DNA of 64,000 nucleotides from Bradyrhizobium sp. BR 10289 (GTDB lineage: Bacteria; Pseudomonadota; Alphaproteobacteria; Rhizobiales; Xanthobacteraceae), in contig NZ_JACOFR010000011.1 in NCBI RefSeq assembly GCF_019455385.1, positions 1 to 64,000 on the forward strand, in the 5' to 3' direction. Under the pieces are notes generated by a model. The model searched no databases and had not been told where the DNA came from. It worked only from the letters and a program-made list of their open reading frames with translations. Position numbers and translations under genes: made by a program. Numbering within the stretch: position 1 is the stretch's first letter; each line of letters starts with the position of its first letter. Shown here one piece after another: positions 49,157 through 57,630 of the stretch.

Positions 49157-51424
49157 ATGAGCTTCCGCCGCGACAACATCACCAAGCCGATCTTCTCCTG
49201 GGCGCGCGGCGTGCTGCCGGCGATGTCCGACACCGAGCGCGAGGCGCTGGAGGCGGGCGATGTCTGGTGGGACGCCGATCTCTTCACCGGCAACCCTGAT
49301 TGGTCGAAGCTCCTAGAGGTGCCGCAGGCGAAACTGACCGCCGAGGAGCAGGCCTTCCTCAACGGCCCGGTCGATGAGCTCTGCGCCATGCTCGACGAAT
49401 GGAAGATTTTTTGGGAATGGCGCGACCTGCCACCGGACGTCTGGCATTACATCAAGAGCGAAAAGTTCTTCGGCATGATCATTCCGAAGGAATTTGGCGG
49501 CCTCGGCTTCTCGCCCTATGCGCATTCGGAAGTGGTGCGGAAGATCTCGACCCGTTCGATCGCGGCCGCGGTCACCGTGATGGTGCCGAACTCGCTCGGC
49601 CCGGGCGAGCTCTTGATGCGCTTCGGCACGAAGGAGCAGCAGGAGCGCTGGCTGCCGCGTCTGGCCGATGGCCGCGACATTCCCTGCTTCGGCCTCACCA
49701 GTCCGGAAGCCGGCTCCGATGCCGCCTCGATGGTCGACACCGGCATCATCTGCAAGGGCGTTTTCGAGGGCCGCGAGGTCGTCGGCCTCAGGCTGAACTG
49801 GCACAAGCGCTACATCACGCTCGGTCCGGTCGCGACGCTGCTCGGCCTCGCCTTCAAGGCTTATGATCCCGATCATCTCGTCGGCAGCCAGGAAGAACTC
49901 GGCATCACCGTGGCGCTGATCCCGACCCATCTGCCGGGGGTCGAGATCGGTCAGCGCCATCTGCCGTCGATGCAGGTGTTCCAGAACGGCCCGAATCGGG
50001 GCCGCGACGTCTTCATCCCGCTCGACTATGTCATCGGCGGGAAAGAGCGGCTGGGGCAGGGCTGGAAGATGCTGATGACGGCGCTCGCCGCCGGCCGCGG
50101 CATCTCGCTGCCCTCGCTCTCGGCGGCCGGCGCCGCCTACGCCGCGCGTACCACCGGCGCCTACGCCCGCATCCGCGAGCAGTTCGGCATCTCCATCTCC
50201 AAGTTCGAAGGCGTCGAGGAGCCGCTGGCGCGCATCGTCGCGACCGCCTACCAGCTCGACGCGGCGCGGCGGCTGACCTGCGCGGCGCTGAATGCCGGCG
50301 TTCATCCAGCCGTCATCTCCGGCATCATGAAGCTGCACGCGACCGAGCGGATGCGCATTGCGGTCGACGACGCCATGGACGTCCATGGCGGCAAGGCCGT
50401 GATCGACGGTCCGCAAAACTATCTCGGCAATCTCCACCGCGCCGTGCCGGTCGGCATCACCGTCGAGGGCGCCAACATCCTCACCCGCAATCTCATCGTG
50501 TTCGGGCAGGGCGCCATCCGCGCGCATCCCTATCTGCTCGACGAGATGAACGCGCTGGCAGACACCGACCGCGAGCGCGGGCTGACCGCGTTCGACAAGG
50601 CGTTCTGGAAGCACGTCGGCCATAGCTTCCGGACACTGTTCCGCGCCTTCGGCCGGAGCTGGACCTTTGGCGCCTTCGCAATGGCGCCGGATGCAGGCGA
50701 TGCCACGCCGTTCTATCGCCAGCTCTCGCGCTACTCCGCGGCATTCGCATTGTGCGCCGACATGGCGCTGCTGACGCTCGGCGGCGCGCTCAAGCGCAAG
50801 GAGATGCTGTCGGCGCGCTTTGGCGACATTCTTTCCGAGCTATACTTGCTGTCTGCCGCGCTAAAACGCTGGCAGGACGAGGGACGCCAGAAGGAGGATT
50901 TTGCCGCACTGGAATGGTGCATGGCGACCGGCTTCAAAACGATTGAGAACCGGCTCGCCGAAATCCTCGCCAACCTGCCGAACCGCTTCGTTGCCGGCTT
51001 CCTGAAGTTCGTCGTTCAGCCCTTCGGCGCCCGCGTGCTGGGCCCGTCCGACCGCGTCGTGCACCAATGCGCCGGCCTCATGCTGGAGCCTTCGGCAGCG
51101 CGCGAACGCCTCACACCGGATCTCGCTCATGTCGATGACGACAGCGGCTTTGCCCGGCTGGAACGTGCGTTCAAGCTGGTCGCGGCGACCGACGCGATCG
51201 CCAAGCGGATGCGCGCCGCACACATCCGCGACTGGAAGGAGGCCGTCACAAAGGGCGTGATCACGCAGGCCGAGGGCGAGCAGCTTGCCGCCGCTCGTGA
51301 AGCCGTCACAAAGGTGATCGAGGTCGACGATTTTGCGCCGGAGGCGCTGTCGCCGATTTACAAGAAAACCGGCGACGTGCATCAGTTCTTCCAGGAACTC
51401 GGTGAGCAGAGGGCGGCGAGCTGA
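49157..51424 (+). CDS. Long-chain acyl-CoA dehydrogenase (FadE-like)
   Basis: A 755-residue FadE-type enzyme that introduces the first double bond in fatty-acid beta-oxidation. The core domain has IIPKEFGGLGFSPYAHSEVV, IPCFGLTSPEAGSDAASM, and YQLDAARRLTCAALNAGVHP; DDAMDVHGGKAVIDGPQNYL and GANILTRNLIVFGQGAIRAH complete the catalytic region. The C-terminal 280 residues correspond to the DUF1974-type extension of E. coli FadE. The ATG at 49157 is chosen since GAGG lies 6-7 bases upstream; ATG 49145 is 12 bases earlier. The stop overlaps the next start (TGATG), beginning a coupled beta-oxidation operon. Confidence 0.9.
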   Translation: MSFRRDNITKPIFSWARGVLPAMSDTEREALEAGDVWWDADLFTGNPDWSKLLEVPQAKLTAEEQAFLNGPVDELCAMLDEWKIFWEWRDLPPDVWHYIKSEKFFGMIIPKEFGGLGFSPYAHSEVVRKISTRSIAAAVTVMVPNSLGPGELLMRFGTKEQQERWLPRLADGRDIPCFGLTSPEAGSDAASMVDTGIICKGVFEGREVVGLRLNWHKRYITLGPVATLLGLAFKAYDPDHLVGSQEELGITVALIPTHLPGVEIGQRHLPSMQVFQNGPNRGRDVFIPLDYVIGGKERLGQGWKMLMTALAAGRGISLPSLSAAGAAYAARTTGAYARIREQFGISISKFEGVEEPLARIVATAYQLDAARRLTCAALNAGVHPAVISGIMKLHATERMRIAVDDAMDVHGGKAVIDGPQNYLGNLHRAVPVGITVEGANILTRNLIVFGQGAIRAHPYLLDEMNALADTDRERGLTAFDKAFWKHVGHSFRTLFRAFGRSWTFGAFAMAPDAGDATPFYRQLSRYSAAFALCADMALLTLGGALKRKEMLSARFGDILSELYLLSAALKRWQDEGRQKEDFAALEWCMATGFKTIENRLAEILANLPNRFVAGFLKFVVQPFGARVLGPSDRVVHQCAGLMLEPSAARERLTPDLAHVDDDSGFARLERAFKLVAATDAIAKRMRAAHIRDWKEAVTKGVITQAEGEQLAAAREAVTKVIEVDDFAPEALSPIYKKTGDVHQFFQELGEQRAAS

Positions 51425-52707
51425 TGACACGACCGGTTTTCATCGTCGACGGCAGCAGGACGCCGTTTCTGAAGGCGCGGTCGGGGCCCGGGCCCTTCAC
51501 GCCGGTCGATCTCGCCGTGCAATGCGGCCGGCCGCTGCTGGCGCGCCAGCCGTTTGCTCCAACCGATTTCGACCAGGTCATCCTCGGCTGCGTCAACGTG
51601 ATCGCGGACGAGATGAACCCGGCCCGCGTCGCCGCGCTGCGGCTCGGCATGGGCGAGGACATGGTCGCCTTCACGGTGCAGATCAATTGCGGCTCCGGCA
51701 TGCAGTCGATCGACACCGCCTACCGCTACATCCGCGAAGGCCATGCCGACATGATTTTGGCCGGTGGCACCGAAGCGCTGAGCCACGCCCCGCTGGTCTG
51801 GCCGAATTCCGGCGTGCGCTGGTTTGCCGGCCTTGCCACCGCCAAGGGCGTGGCCGCGAAGATGGCCGCCGCGTTCAAGCTGCGCCCGCGTTATCTCAAG
51901 CCGATCATAGGGCTGGAACGCGGACTGACCGATCCCGTCACCGATCTGAACATGGGCCAGACCGCCGAGGTCGTCGGTCATCTCTTCGGCATTACGCGCG
52001 CGCAGTCCGATGCCTACGCTGCCGAGAGCCATCGCCGCCTCGCGCATGCGCAGGCTGAAGGCTATCTGAAGGGCGAGGTCGAGACCGCGTTCGCCCGCGA
52101 CGGAAAATTCTTCGACCATGATGATGGCGTGCGTCCGGATTCGACGGCCGAGACGCTGGCAAAACTCCGGCCGGTGTTCGAGCGCCCCTGGGGCCAGGTC
52201 ACTGCCGGCAATTCCTCACAGATCACCGACGGTGCGTCCTGGGTGATCCTCGCCTCCGACACGGCGGTCGCAAAGCATAGGCTGACGCCGAAGGCGGCGA
52301 TCGTCGACAGTAATTGGGCCGCGCTTGATCCCAGCATCATGGGGCTCGGCCCCGTGATGTCGGCGACGCCGCTGCTTCAGCGCAATGGCCTCTCGGTTCA
52401 GGACGTCGAGACCTGGGAGCTGAACGAGGCCTTTGCCACGCAGGTGCTCGGTTGCCTCGCCGCCTGGAATGACGACAAATTCTGCCGCGAGATTCTTGGC
52501 CTTGATGGGGCCGCCGGCGAGATCGACCGCGACAAGCTCAATGTCGATGGCGGCGCGATCTCGCTCGGCCATCCCGTCGGCACCTCCGGCAACCGGATCG
52601 TGCTGCATCTCGTCAACGCGATGAAGCGGCTTGGCACGCGGCGCGGTGTCGCCACCGAGTGCATCGGCGGCGGGCTCGGCGGCGCCATGCTGATCGAGGC
52701 GGTGTGA
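51424..52707 (+). CDS. Acetyl-CoA C-acyltransferase (FadI/FadA-like thiolase)
   Basis: A 427-residue thiolase that cleaves 3-ketoacyl-CoA. The nucleophilic Cys lies in VQINCGSGMQSID near residue 93, with AGGTEALSHAPLVW after it; ELNEAFATQVL near residue 335 and GGAISLGHPVGTSGNRIV near 380 supply the His, and CIGGGLGGAM near the end the second catalytic Cys. The length fits the FadI branch rather than biosynthetic thiolases. The start ATG overlaps the stop of the dehydrogenase gene, and the FadB-type gene starts 2 bases after its stop. Confidence 0.92.
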   Translation: MTRPVFIVDGSRTPFLKARSGPGPFTPVDLAVQCGRPLLARQPFAPTDFDQVILGCVNVIADEMNPARVAALRLGMGEDMVAFTVQINCGSGMQSIDTAYRYIREGHADMILAGGTEALSHAPLVWPNSGVRWFAGLATAKGVAAKMAAAFKLRPRYLKPIIGLERGLTDPVTDLNMGQTAEVVGHLFGITRAQSDAYAAESHRRLAHAQAEGYLKGEVETAFARDGKFFDHDDGVRPDSTAETLAKLRPVFERPWGQVTAGNSSQITDGASWVILASDTAVAKHRLTPKAAIVDSNWAALDPSIMGLGPVMSATPLLQRNGLSVQDVETWELNEAFATQVLGCLAAWNDDKFCREILGLDGAAGEIDRDKLNVDGGAISLGHPVGTSGNRIVLHLVNAMKRLGTRRGVATECIGGGLGGAMLIEAV

Positions 52708-52709
52708 CC

Positions 52710-54806
52710 ATGGATTCCAGGATCATGACCGCGCTTGGCGACCGCGTCCTGACGCTGGGGCCGCAGCCCGCGACCGCTGGCCCGTACAAGCACTTCAAGC
52801 TGACGCGCGATGCTGACGGCGTCGCCTGGCTCTTGTTCGACCGCGCTGGCGCCAGCGCCAACACGCTGTCCTCCGACGTGATGGAGGAGTTCGACGCCGC
52901 GCTCGCGACGATCGAGACCGAGCGTCCTGCCGGTCTCGTGATCCGCTCGGCAAAACCGTCCGGCTTCATTGCCGGCGCCGATGTCAACGAATTCCGCGGT
53001 GCGACCGATCCCGGGATGGTCGAGACCCGCATCCGCGCCGCGCATGCGGTGGTCGATCATCTGGAAGCCTTGAGGTTGCCGACGGTCGCGGTCATCCACG
53101 GCTTCTGCCTGGGCGGCGGCCTCGAGGTCGCACTCGCCTGCCAGGCGCGCATCGCGATCGACGGCGCACGGTTCGGCTTCCCGGAGGTGATGCTGGGCCT
53201 GCATCCCGGCCTCGGCGGCACCGCGCGTTTCACCGCGCTAGTCAATCCGACCCAGTCGATGGCGCTGATGCTGACCGGCCGCACCATCGATGCGCGCCGC
53301 GCCAAATCGCTCGGCCTCGTCGACACCGTGACGCAGGAGCGCCATGTTCGTAACGCCGTGAAGGACGTGCTGTTCGGCCGGCTGAAGCGGGCCAAGCGTG
53401 GCCTGCTCACCCGTGCGGCCAATCTCGGCCCGGTGCGCGGGCTGCTGGGCAAGCGCATGCGCAGCGAGGCCGCGAAGGCCGCGCCACGCGAGCACTATCC
53501 CGCGCCTTACGCCCTGATCGACCTCTGGGAGACCCATGGCGGCAGCAGGACCGCGATGCTGAAGGCGGAGCAGGCCTCCTTCGCCAAATTGATGGTGACG
53601 CCGACCGCGCAAAACCTGATCCGCGTCTTCTTCCTGCGCGAGCAGATGAAGAAGGCGGCGGGCTCCGGCAGCACCATCAAGCATGTCCACGTCATCGGCG
53701 CCGGCGCCATGGGCGGCGACATCGCGGCTTGGGTCGCCGGGCAGGGCCTGCGCGTCTCCCTCGCCGACATGAAGGCAGAGCCGATCGCCGGCGCGGTGAA
53801 GCGTGCCGCCGAACTCTATGGCAAGATCATCCGCAAGCCGACCGAGGTCCGCGACGCGCTGGACCGCCTGATCCCCGACATGGACGGGGAGGGCGTGCGC
53901 AATGCCGATCTCATCATCGAGGCGGTGCCGGAAAAGCTCGAGCTGAAGCAGAAGGTCTATGCCGCCCTCGAGCCGCGCATGAAGCCGGGCGCAATCCTCG
54001 CGACCAACACCTCCAGCATCCCGCTCCAGGACCTCCGCACCACGCTGGCGCGGCCGGAGCGGCTGGTCGGCCTGCATTTCTTCAACCCGGTGTCGCGGCT
54101 GCAGCTGGTCGAAGTCGTCAGTCATGACGGCAACCGGCCAGAGGTGCTGAAAGAGGCGCTCGCCTTCGTCGGTGCGATCGATCGCCTGCCGCTGTCGGTA
54201 AAAAGCTCGCCCGGCTTCCTCGTCAACCGCGCGCTGACGCCCTACATGCTGGAAGCCATGGTGATGCTGGACGAGAAGACCGACCAGCGCCTGATCGATG
54301 CCGCGGCCGAGCAGTTCGGCATGCCGATGGGGCCGATCGAGCTGGCCGATCAGGTCGGGCTCGATATCTGCCTCGATGTCGGCGACATGCTCCGCACCAA
54401 GTTCGGGGACCTGCTGCCGCCGACGCCCGCGTGGCTGCGCGAAAAAGTCGCCAAGGGCGAACTCGGCCGCAAGACCGGCAAAGGCTTCTACACCTGGAAG
54501 GACGGCAAGGCCGAGAAGGCGCCATTGCCCGAGACCGGCCCGCGCGTCACCGACCAGATGATCGACCGCCTGGTGCTGCCAATGTCCAATGTCTGCGTCG
54601 CGGCGCTGCGCGAGGGCATCGTCGACGATCCCGATGCGGTCGATGGCGCCATGATCTTCGGCACGGGTTATGCACCGTTCCGCGGTGGCCCGCTGAACTA
54701 CGCTCGCACGCGCGGGGTGGAGAACATTGTATCCACCCTGCGCGCGCTGGCCGAGCGATTCGGCGCGCGCTTCGCGCCCGATCCGGGCTGGGACAATTTC
54801 AAATGA
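52710..54806 (+). CDS. Beta-oxidation multifunctional enzyme (FadB/FadJ-like)
   Basis: A 698-residue fusion of enoyl-CoA hydratase and 3-hydroxyacyl-CoA dehydrogenase. The hydratase half has GFIAGADVNEF, GFCLGGGLEVALAC and RFGFPEVMLGLHPGLGG with both catalytic Glu. The dehydrogenase half has HVIGAGAMGGDIAAWVAGQG near residue 328, ATNTSSIPLQDL and LHFFNPVSRLQLVEVV with the catalytic His, and two C-terminal dehydrogenase segments. Both halves look active. It overlaps neither neighbour but is 2 bases from the thiolase and 7 from the thioesterase gene. Confidence 0.92.
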   Translation: MDSRIMTALGDRVLTLGPQPATAGPYKHFKLTRDADGVAWLLFDRAGASANTLSSDVMEEFDAALATIETERPAGLVIRSAKPSGFIAGADVNEFRGATDPGMVETRIRAAHAVVDHLEALRLPTVAVIHGFCLGGGLEVALACQARIAIDGARFGFPEVMLGLHPGLGGTARFTALVNPTQSMALMLTGRTIDARRAKSLGLVDTVTQERHVRNAVKDVLFGRLKRAKRGLLTRAANLGPVRGLLGKRMRSEAAKAAPREHYPAPYALIDLWETHGGSRTAMLKAEQASFAKLMVTPTAQNLIRVFFLREQMKKAAGSGSTIKHVHVIGAGAMGGDIAAWVAGQGLRVSLADMKAEPIAGAVKRAAELYGKIIRKPTEVRDALDRLIPDMDGEGVRNADLIIEAVPEKLELKQKVYAALEPRMKPGAILATNTSSIPLQDLRTTLARPERLVGLHFFNPVSRLQLVEVVSHDGNRPEVLKEALAFVGAIDRLPLSVKSSPGFLVNRALTPYMLEAMVMLDEKTDQRLIDAAAEQFGMPMGPIELADQVGLDICLDVGDMLRTKFGDLLPPTPAWLREKVAKGELGRKTGKGFYTWKDGKAEKAPLPETGPRVTDQMIDRLVLPMSNVCVAALREGIVDDPDAVDGAMIFGTGYAPFRGGPLNYARTRGVENIVSTLRALAERFGARFAPDPGWDNFK

Positions 54807-54813
54807 GAGGCAC

Positions 54814-55224
54814 ATGACCGAAGAGTCTACCACCGGGCCGCGTGGCGATCTCTGCATCCGCACGCTGGCGATGCCCGCCGATACCAATGCGAACGGCGAC
54901 ATTTTTGGTGGCTGGCTGCTCAGCCAGATGGACGTCGGCGGCGGTGTTTTCGCGTCGAAGGTGGCGAAGTCACGGACCGTGACCGTTGCGATCGAGGCGA
55001 TGAATTTTCGCAAGGCCGTCTATGTCGGCGATCTCGTTTCGGTCTATGCCAACCTCGTGCGCGTCGGGCGGACGTCCATGACCGTGCATCTCGAAGCCTG
55101 GGCGCTTCGTCGCGGGGAGGAGCATCCGTTTCTCGTTACCGATGGCAACTTCACTTACGTCTCGATCGACGAACATGGGCGCCCGCAGGAAGTGCGCCCG
55201 ACCGACGCACCGATTGCGACGTAA
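54814..55224 (+). CDS. Acyl-CoA thioesterase (YciA-like hotdog)
   Basis: A 136-residue hotdog-fold thioesterase: IRTLAMPADTNANGDIFGGW with the catalytic-type Asp, LSQMDVGGGVFASKVAKSRT, and MNFRKAVYVGDLVSVYANLV. It would hydrolyse acyl-CoAs formed in beta-oxidation to relieve CoA trapping. The ATG at 54814 has GAGAGG only 3 bases upstream, a tight spacing. It is the last gene of the beta-oxidation operon. Confidence 0.9.
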   Translation: MTEESTTGPRGDLCIRTLAMPADTNANGDIFGGWLLSQMDVGGGVFASKVAKSRTVTVAIEAMNFRKAVYVGDLVSVYANLVRVGRTSMTVHLEAWALRRGEEHPFLVTDGNFTYVSIDEHGRPQEVRPTDAPIAT

Positions 55225-55391
55225 TCGCGCGCGACCTTCCGTCCCGTCTCGCGAGAGCTTGTGGTTCACGAAACGCGGCGCCGACGCGTCAGCGCGTCGC
55301 TGCTTTGCCAAGAACGGGTCATAAAACGGATGAGGTCCGGGCGTACCCATGAGCACGTCGATTCGGGCTGGAAACCGGCTGATTTGCCCTG

Positions 55392-55416
55392 GGAACCAAA
55401 GGGCAGAGATGCCGTT
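55392..55416 (+). promoter_or_regulatory. Sigma-EcfG-type promoter
   Basis: GGAAC (55392-55396), exactly 16 bases, then CGTT (55413-55416), a full consensus match. It lies 29 bases upstream of the 63-residue gene at 55446. The rest of the gap from 55225 holds a GACGCG-tcag-CGCGTC hairpin but no gene. Confidence 0.75.
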
Positions 55417-55445
55417 ATCTGCCCGCACTGAGGAATCTACGGGCC

Positions 55446-55637
55446 ATGCCGGACAGCTACATCATCGAAGTGAATTCAGAGACCGCGGGCATCGTGGTTC
55501 GCGGCCAGGGCGGCTACTGCTTCTTCGCCTCGTCCCACCAGTTCAACCGCCTTGAAGGCCAACTCTTCCGCAACGCCCGCGAAGCCGAGCGTGCGGCAAG
55601 GAAGCTGGTTAACGGCGATGTGAAGGAGGCGGCGTAG
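55446..55637 (+). CDS. Small conserved-looking protein, 63 residues
   Basis: A compact soluble protein, MPDSYIIEVNSETAGIVVRG then GGYCFFASSHQFNRLEGQLF and a helical NAREAERAARKLVNGD. The alternating N-terminal hydrophobics followed by one helix suggest a small alpha/beta fold. Function unknown. The exact sigma-EcfG promoter upstream puts it in the general stress response. A palindromic repeat follows immediately. Confidence 0.7.
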   Translation: MPDSYIIEVNSETAGIVVRGQGGYCFFASSHQFNRLEGQLFRNAREAERAARKLVNGDVKEAA

Positions 55638-55643
55638 TTTCGC

Positions 55644-55771
55644 CTGTCATTCCGGGCGTGCCAAGCACGAGCCCGGAATTCATCATGCTGCAGAAATTGC
55701 CGACCAATGGATTCTCAGATGCGCAATTGCGCATCCTAGCTCGCGCCCTTCCGACGCGTCGCGGAATGACC
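55644..55771. repeat. Long palindromic intergenic repeat (family A)
   Basis: Left arm CTGTCATTCCGGGCGTG and GCCCGGAATTCATCATG pairs imperfectly with the right arm ending GTCGCGGAATGAC. It also contains a GATGCGCAATTGCGCATC palindrome in the right half. It separates the small stress gene from the convergent NTF2-like gene. Confidence 0.75.
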
Positions 55772-55778
55772 TTGTTGG

Positions 55779-56150
55779 TTACAGCTTCGTCGCGGAGCGC
55801 GACAACAGCTTCCACTCGTTGTCCTGCTTCAGCCAGGTCATCAGGATGTGAAGGCTGTTTGCCACTTTCTGTCCGCCGGTCGTCATTTCGGCGAGCCAGT
55901 GAAAGCGCACGGTCGCGGCGGGGCCGACGATCCTGATGGTCGGGTCCTTGTACGTAATCGACTGGAACTCCGTCTTGCCGTCGGTGGCGTTAGCAACGAA
56001 GGCCGCCTTGTCCTCGAGGAAGCCGCTGGAGTGGCTGTAGCTCAGTTCATCCGAGCACAGCGCGCTGAGTGCCTTCGGGTCGGCCGCGATCTGGGCGAGA
56101 CGAAACGCCTCGACGTTTCTTGCGACCGCCTCGTGGTCCGTCGTGGTCAT
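55779..56150 (-). CDS. NTF2/SnoaL-like protein, cytosolic paralogue
   Basis: A 123-residue protein of the nuclear transport factor 2 fold: VEAFRLAQIAADPKALSALC, DELSYSHSSGFLEDKAAFVA, TVRFHWLAEM and WLKQDNEWKLLSRSATKL. It is very similar to the product of the gene 107 bases upstream (56258-56710), but without a signal peptide, so the pair arose by tandem duplication. The ATG at 56150 has GGAG upstream. Function unknown, perhaps binding or isomerising a small hydrophobic ligand. Confidence 0.82.
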   Translation of the reverse strand: MTTTDHEAVARNVEAFRLAQIAADPKALSALCSDELSYSHSSGFLEDKAAFVANATDGKTEFQSITYKDPTIRIVGPAATVRFHWLAEMTTGGQKVANSLHILMTWLKQDNEWKLLSRSATKL

Positions 56151-56211
56151 CCTATTCTCCGTTCTTGATCTTGCGTTTCCGGGTGCAAAAGGCGGCCGAA
56201 GGCCCCGTGCG

Positions 56212-56247
56212 CCCTCTCCCACAAAGGGAGTCCGTCGGGGAGAGGGT
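56212..56247. repeat. CTCTCCC-type repeat fragment (family D)
   Basis: CCCTCTCCCACAAAGGGAGT and GGGGAGAGGG form a short hairpin between the two NTF2-like paralogues, like the ends of the element at 16395. Confidence 0.45.
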
Positions 56248-56257
56248 AAGTCGTCGA

Positions 56258-56710
56258 TCACAACTTCGTCGCGGCGCGCGACAGCAGCTTCCACTCGTCG
56301 CCCTGCTTCTGCCAGTTCATCAGGATGTGCAGGTTGGTCGGCACTTTCTTCCCATCGGCTGCCATCTCCTGCTCCGCGACCCAGTGGAAGCGCACGATGG
56401 CGGCGGGGCCGACGACCTTGATGGTCGGATCCTGATATTCGATCGACAGGAATTTCGACTTGCCGTCGGTGGCGTTGGCGATGAAGGTCGCCTTGTCCTC
56501 GACCTTGCCGCTGGAATGGCTGTAGCTGAGATCGTCCCAGCACAGCGCGCCGAGCGCTTTCGGGTCGGCCGCGATCTGGGCGAGGCGGAAAGCCTCGACC
56601 TTCTTCGCCACGGCCTCTTCGTCCGCCGATGCCGCCAGCGCGGGTGATGTGAGAGCGAGCGCGGAGACAGCCAGAGCAGAGAGAGCCAGATCGCGTCGGT
56701 TGATCGTCAT
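56258..56710 (-). CDS. NTF2/SnoaL-like protein, exported paralogue
   Basis: A 150-residue protein with an N-terminal signal that looks twin-arginine dependent (INRRDLALSALAVSALALTS, cleavage near ALAASA), then the same NTF2-like domain as its downstream paralogue (VEAFRLAQIAADPKALGALC, DDLSYSHSSGKVEDKATFIA, VRFHWVAEQEM). The ATG at 56710 has a strong AAGGAGG site; earlier in-frame starts are unlikely. Tat export of a small fold suggests a folded or cofactor-loaded cargo, but no cofactor motif is seen. Confidence 0.85.
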   Translation of the reverse strand: MTINRRDLALSALAVSALALTSPALAASADEEAVAKKVEAFRLAQIAADPKALGALCWDDLSYSHSSGKVEDKATFIANATDGKSKFLSIEYQDPTIKVVGPAAIVRFHWVAEQEMAADGKKVPTNLHILMNWQKQGDEWKLLSRAATKL

Positions 56711-56864
56711 CGTTTCCTCCTTTTTGATCTTGCATGGAGTGTTGCAGCCGCGCGCGACTTTGTCGAGGGCTGCGTGATGGTCATGCGTGCACGTCATTGC
56801 GCTATGGACGCTGTATTGATACGGCTTCCGTATTGATGCGGCATCCATTCTGGAAAGTACGGAA

Positions 56865-57539
56865 ATGATCGACGCTCTCGGCAGGGCATTGTTGTTCGAC
56901 ATCGACGGCACGCTTGCCAACACCGACCCGCTGCACCTCAAGGCCTTCAATCAGGTGCTCGGGCCGCGCGGCCATGTGTTCGATCACGCGCGCTTCTCCC
57001 GGGAGCTGCAAGGTTTCGCCAATGTATCGATCGGTGAGCGCTTTCTGCCCAATGAAACCATGGAACGGCGTGCCGCGATTCTCGCCGAGAAGGAAGAGGT
57101 CTTCCGCGAGCTCGTCGCCGGACAGATCGAGCCGCTGCCGGGCCTGATGGCGCTGCTCGACCGCGCCGACACCGCCGGCATTGCCATGGTCGCCGTGACG
57201 AATGCGCCGCGCCTCAACGCCGAGCTGCTGCTCTCGGGGCTCGGCATCACGCATCGTTTCAAGGCCCTCGTGATCGGCGATGAGCTGCCGTATGGCAAGC
57301 CGCATCCGCTGCCGTATCAGGAGGGCCTGCGCTTCGTCGGCGGCAGCGCGGCGGCTTCGGTCGCGTTCGAGGACTCCCGCACGGGCGTGCAGTCCGCCAC
57401 CGCAGCCGGCATTCCGACCATCGGGATCCGGACCAGCCTCAGCCACGCAGACCTTGTCGCTGCGGGCGCGGTGGCCTCCGCCAGCGCGTTCGACGATCCC
57501 GATCTGCTCGCGCGTCTTGCTGCCGCGATGGCGTGGTGA
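56865..57539 (+). CDS. HAD-family phosphatase (beta-phosphoglucomutase-like)
   Basis: A 224-residue HAD hydrolase with a small cap. Motif I is ALLFDIDGTLANTD, with nucleophile Asp; motif II is VAVTNAPR; motif III is the Lys in YGKPHPLPY; motif IV is VAFEDSRTG. Substrates would be small phosphorylated sugars or polyols. It is followed after 91 bases by glpR, so a glycerol- or polyol-phosphate substrate is a reasonable guess. The ATG at 56865 lies after a GGAAAG-like site. Confidence 0.87.
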   Translation: MIDALGRALLFDIDGTLANTDPLHLKAFNQVLGPRGHVFDHARFSRELQGFANVSIGERFLPNETMERRAAILAEKEEVFRELVAGQIEPLPGLMALLDRADTAGIAMVAVTNAPRLNAELLLSGLGITHRFKALVIGDELPYGKPHPLPYQEGLRFVGGSAAASVAFEDSRTGVQSATAAGIPTIGIRTSLSHADLVAAGAVASASAFDDPDLLARLAAAMAW

Positions 57540-57630
57540 GCGGCCTCGATCATCAACTGTGATCGTCGTCCGCATTGACCGCGGCTGCGAACCGCCGCAC
57601 CATGCACCTTTCTGATGTGAGGCCATCGCC

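Noticed and set aside
55225..55391. A minus-strand frame reading GTPGPHPFYDPFLAKQRRA
   Set aside because: It runs antisense into the thioesterase gene, has no start with a ribosome site, and overlaps a short palindrome; more likely repeat-derived than a gene.
55779..56735. A 318-codon minus-strand frame spanning both NTF2-like genes
   Set aside because: The upstream half is out of frame with the second paralogue; the two genes each have their own start and ribosome site.
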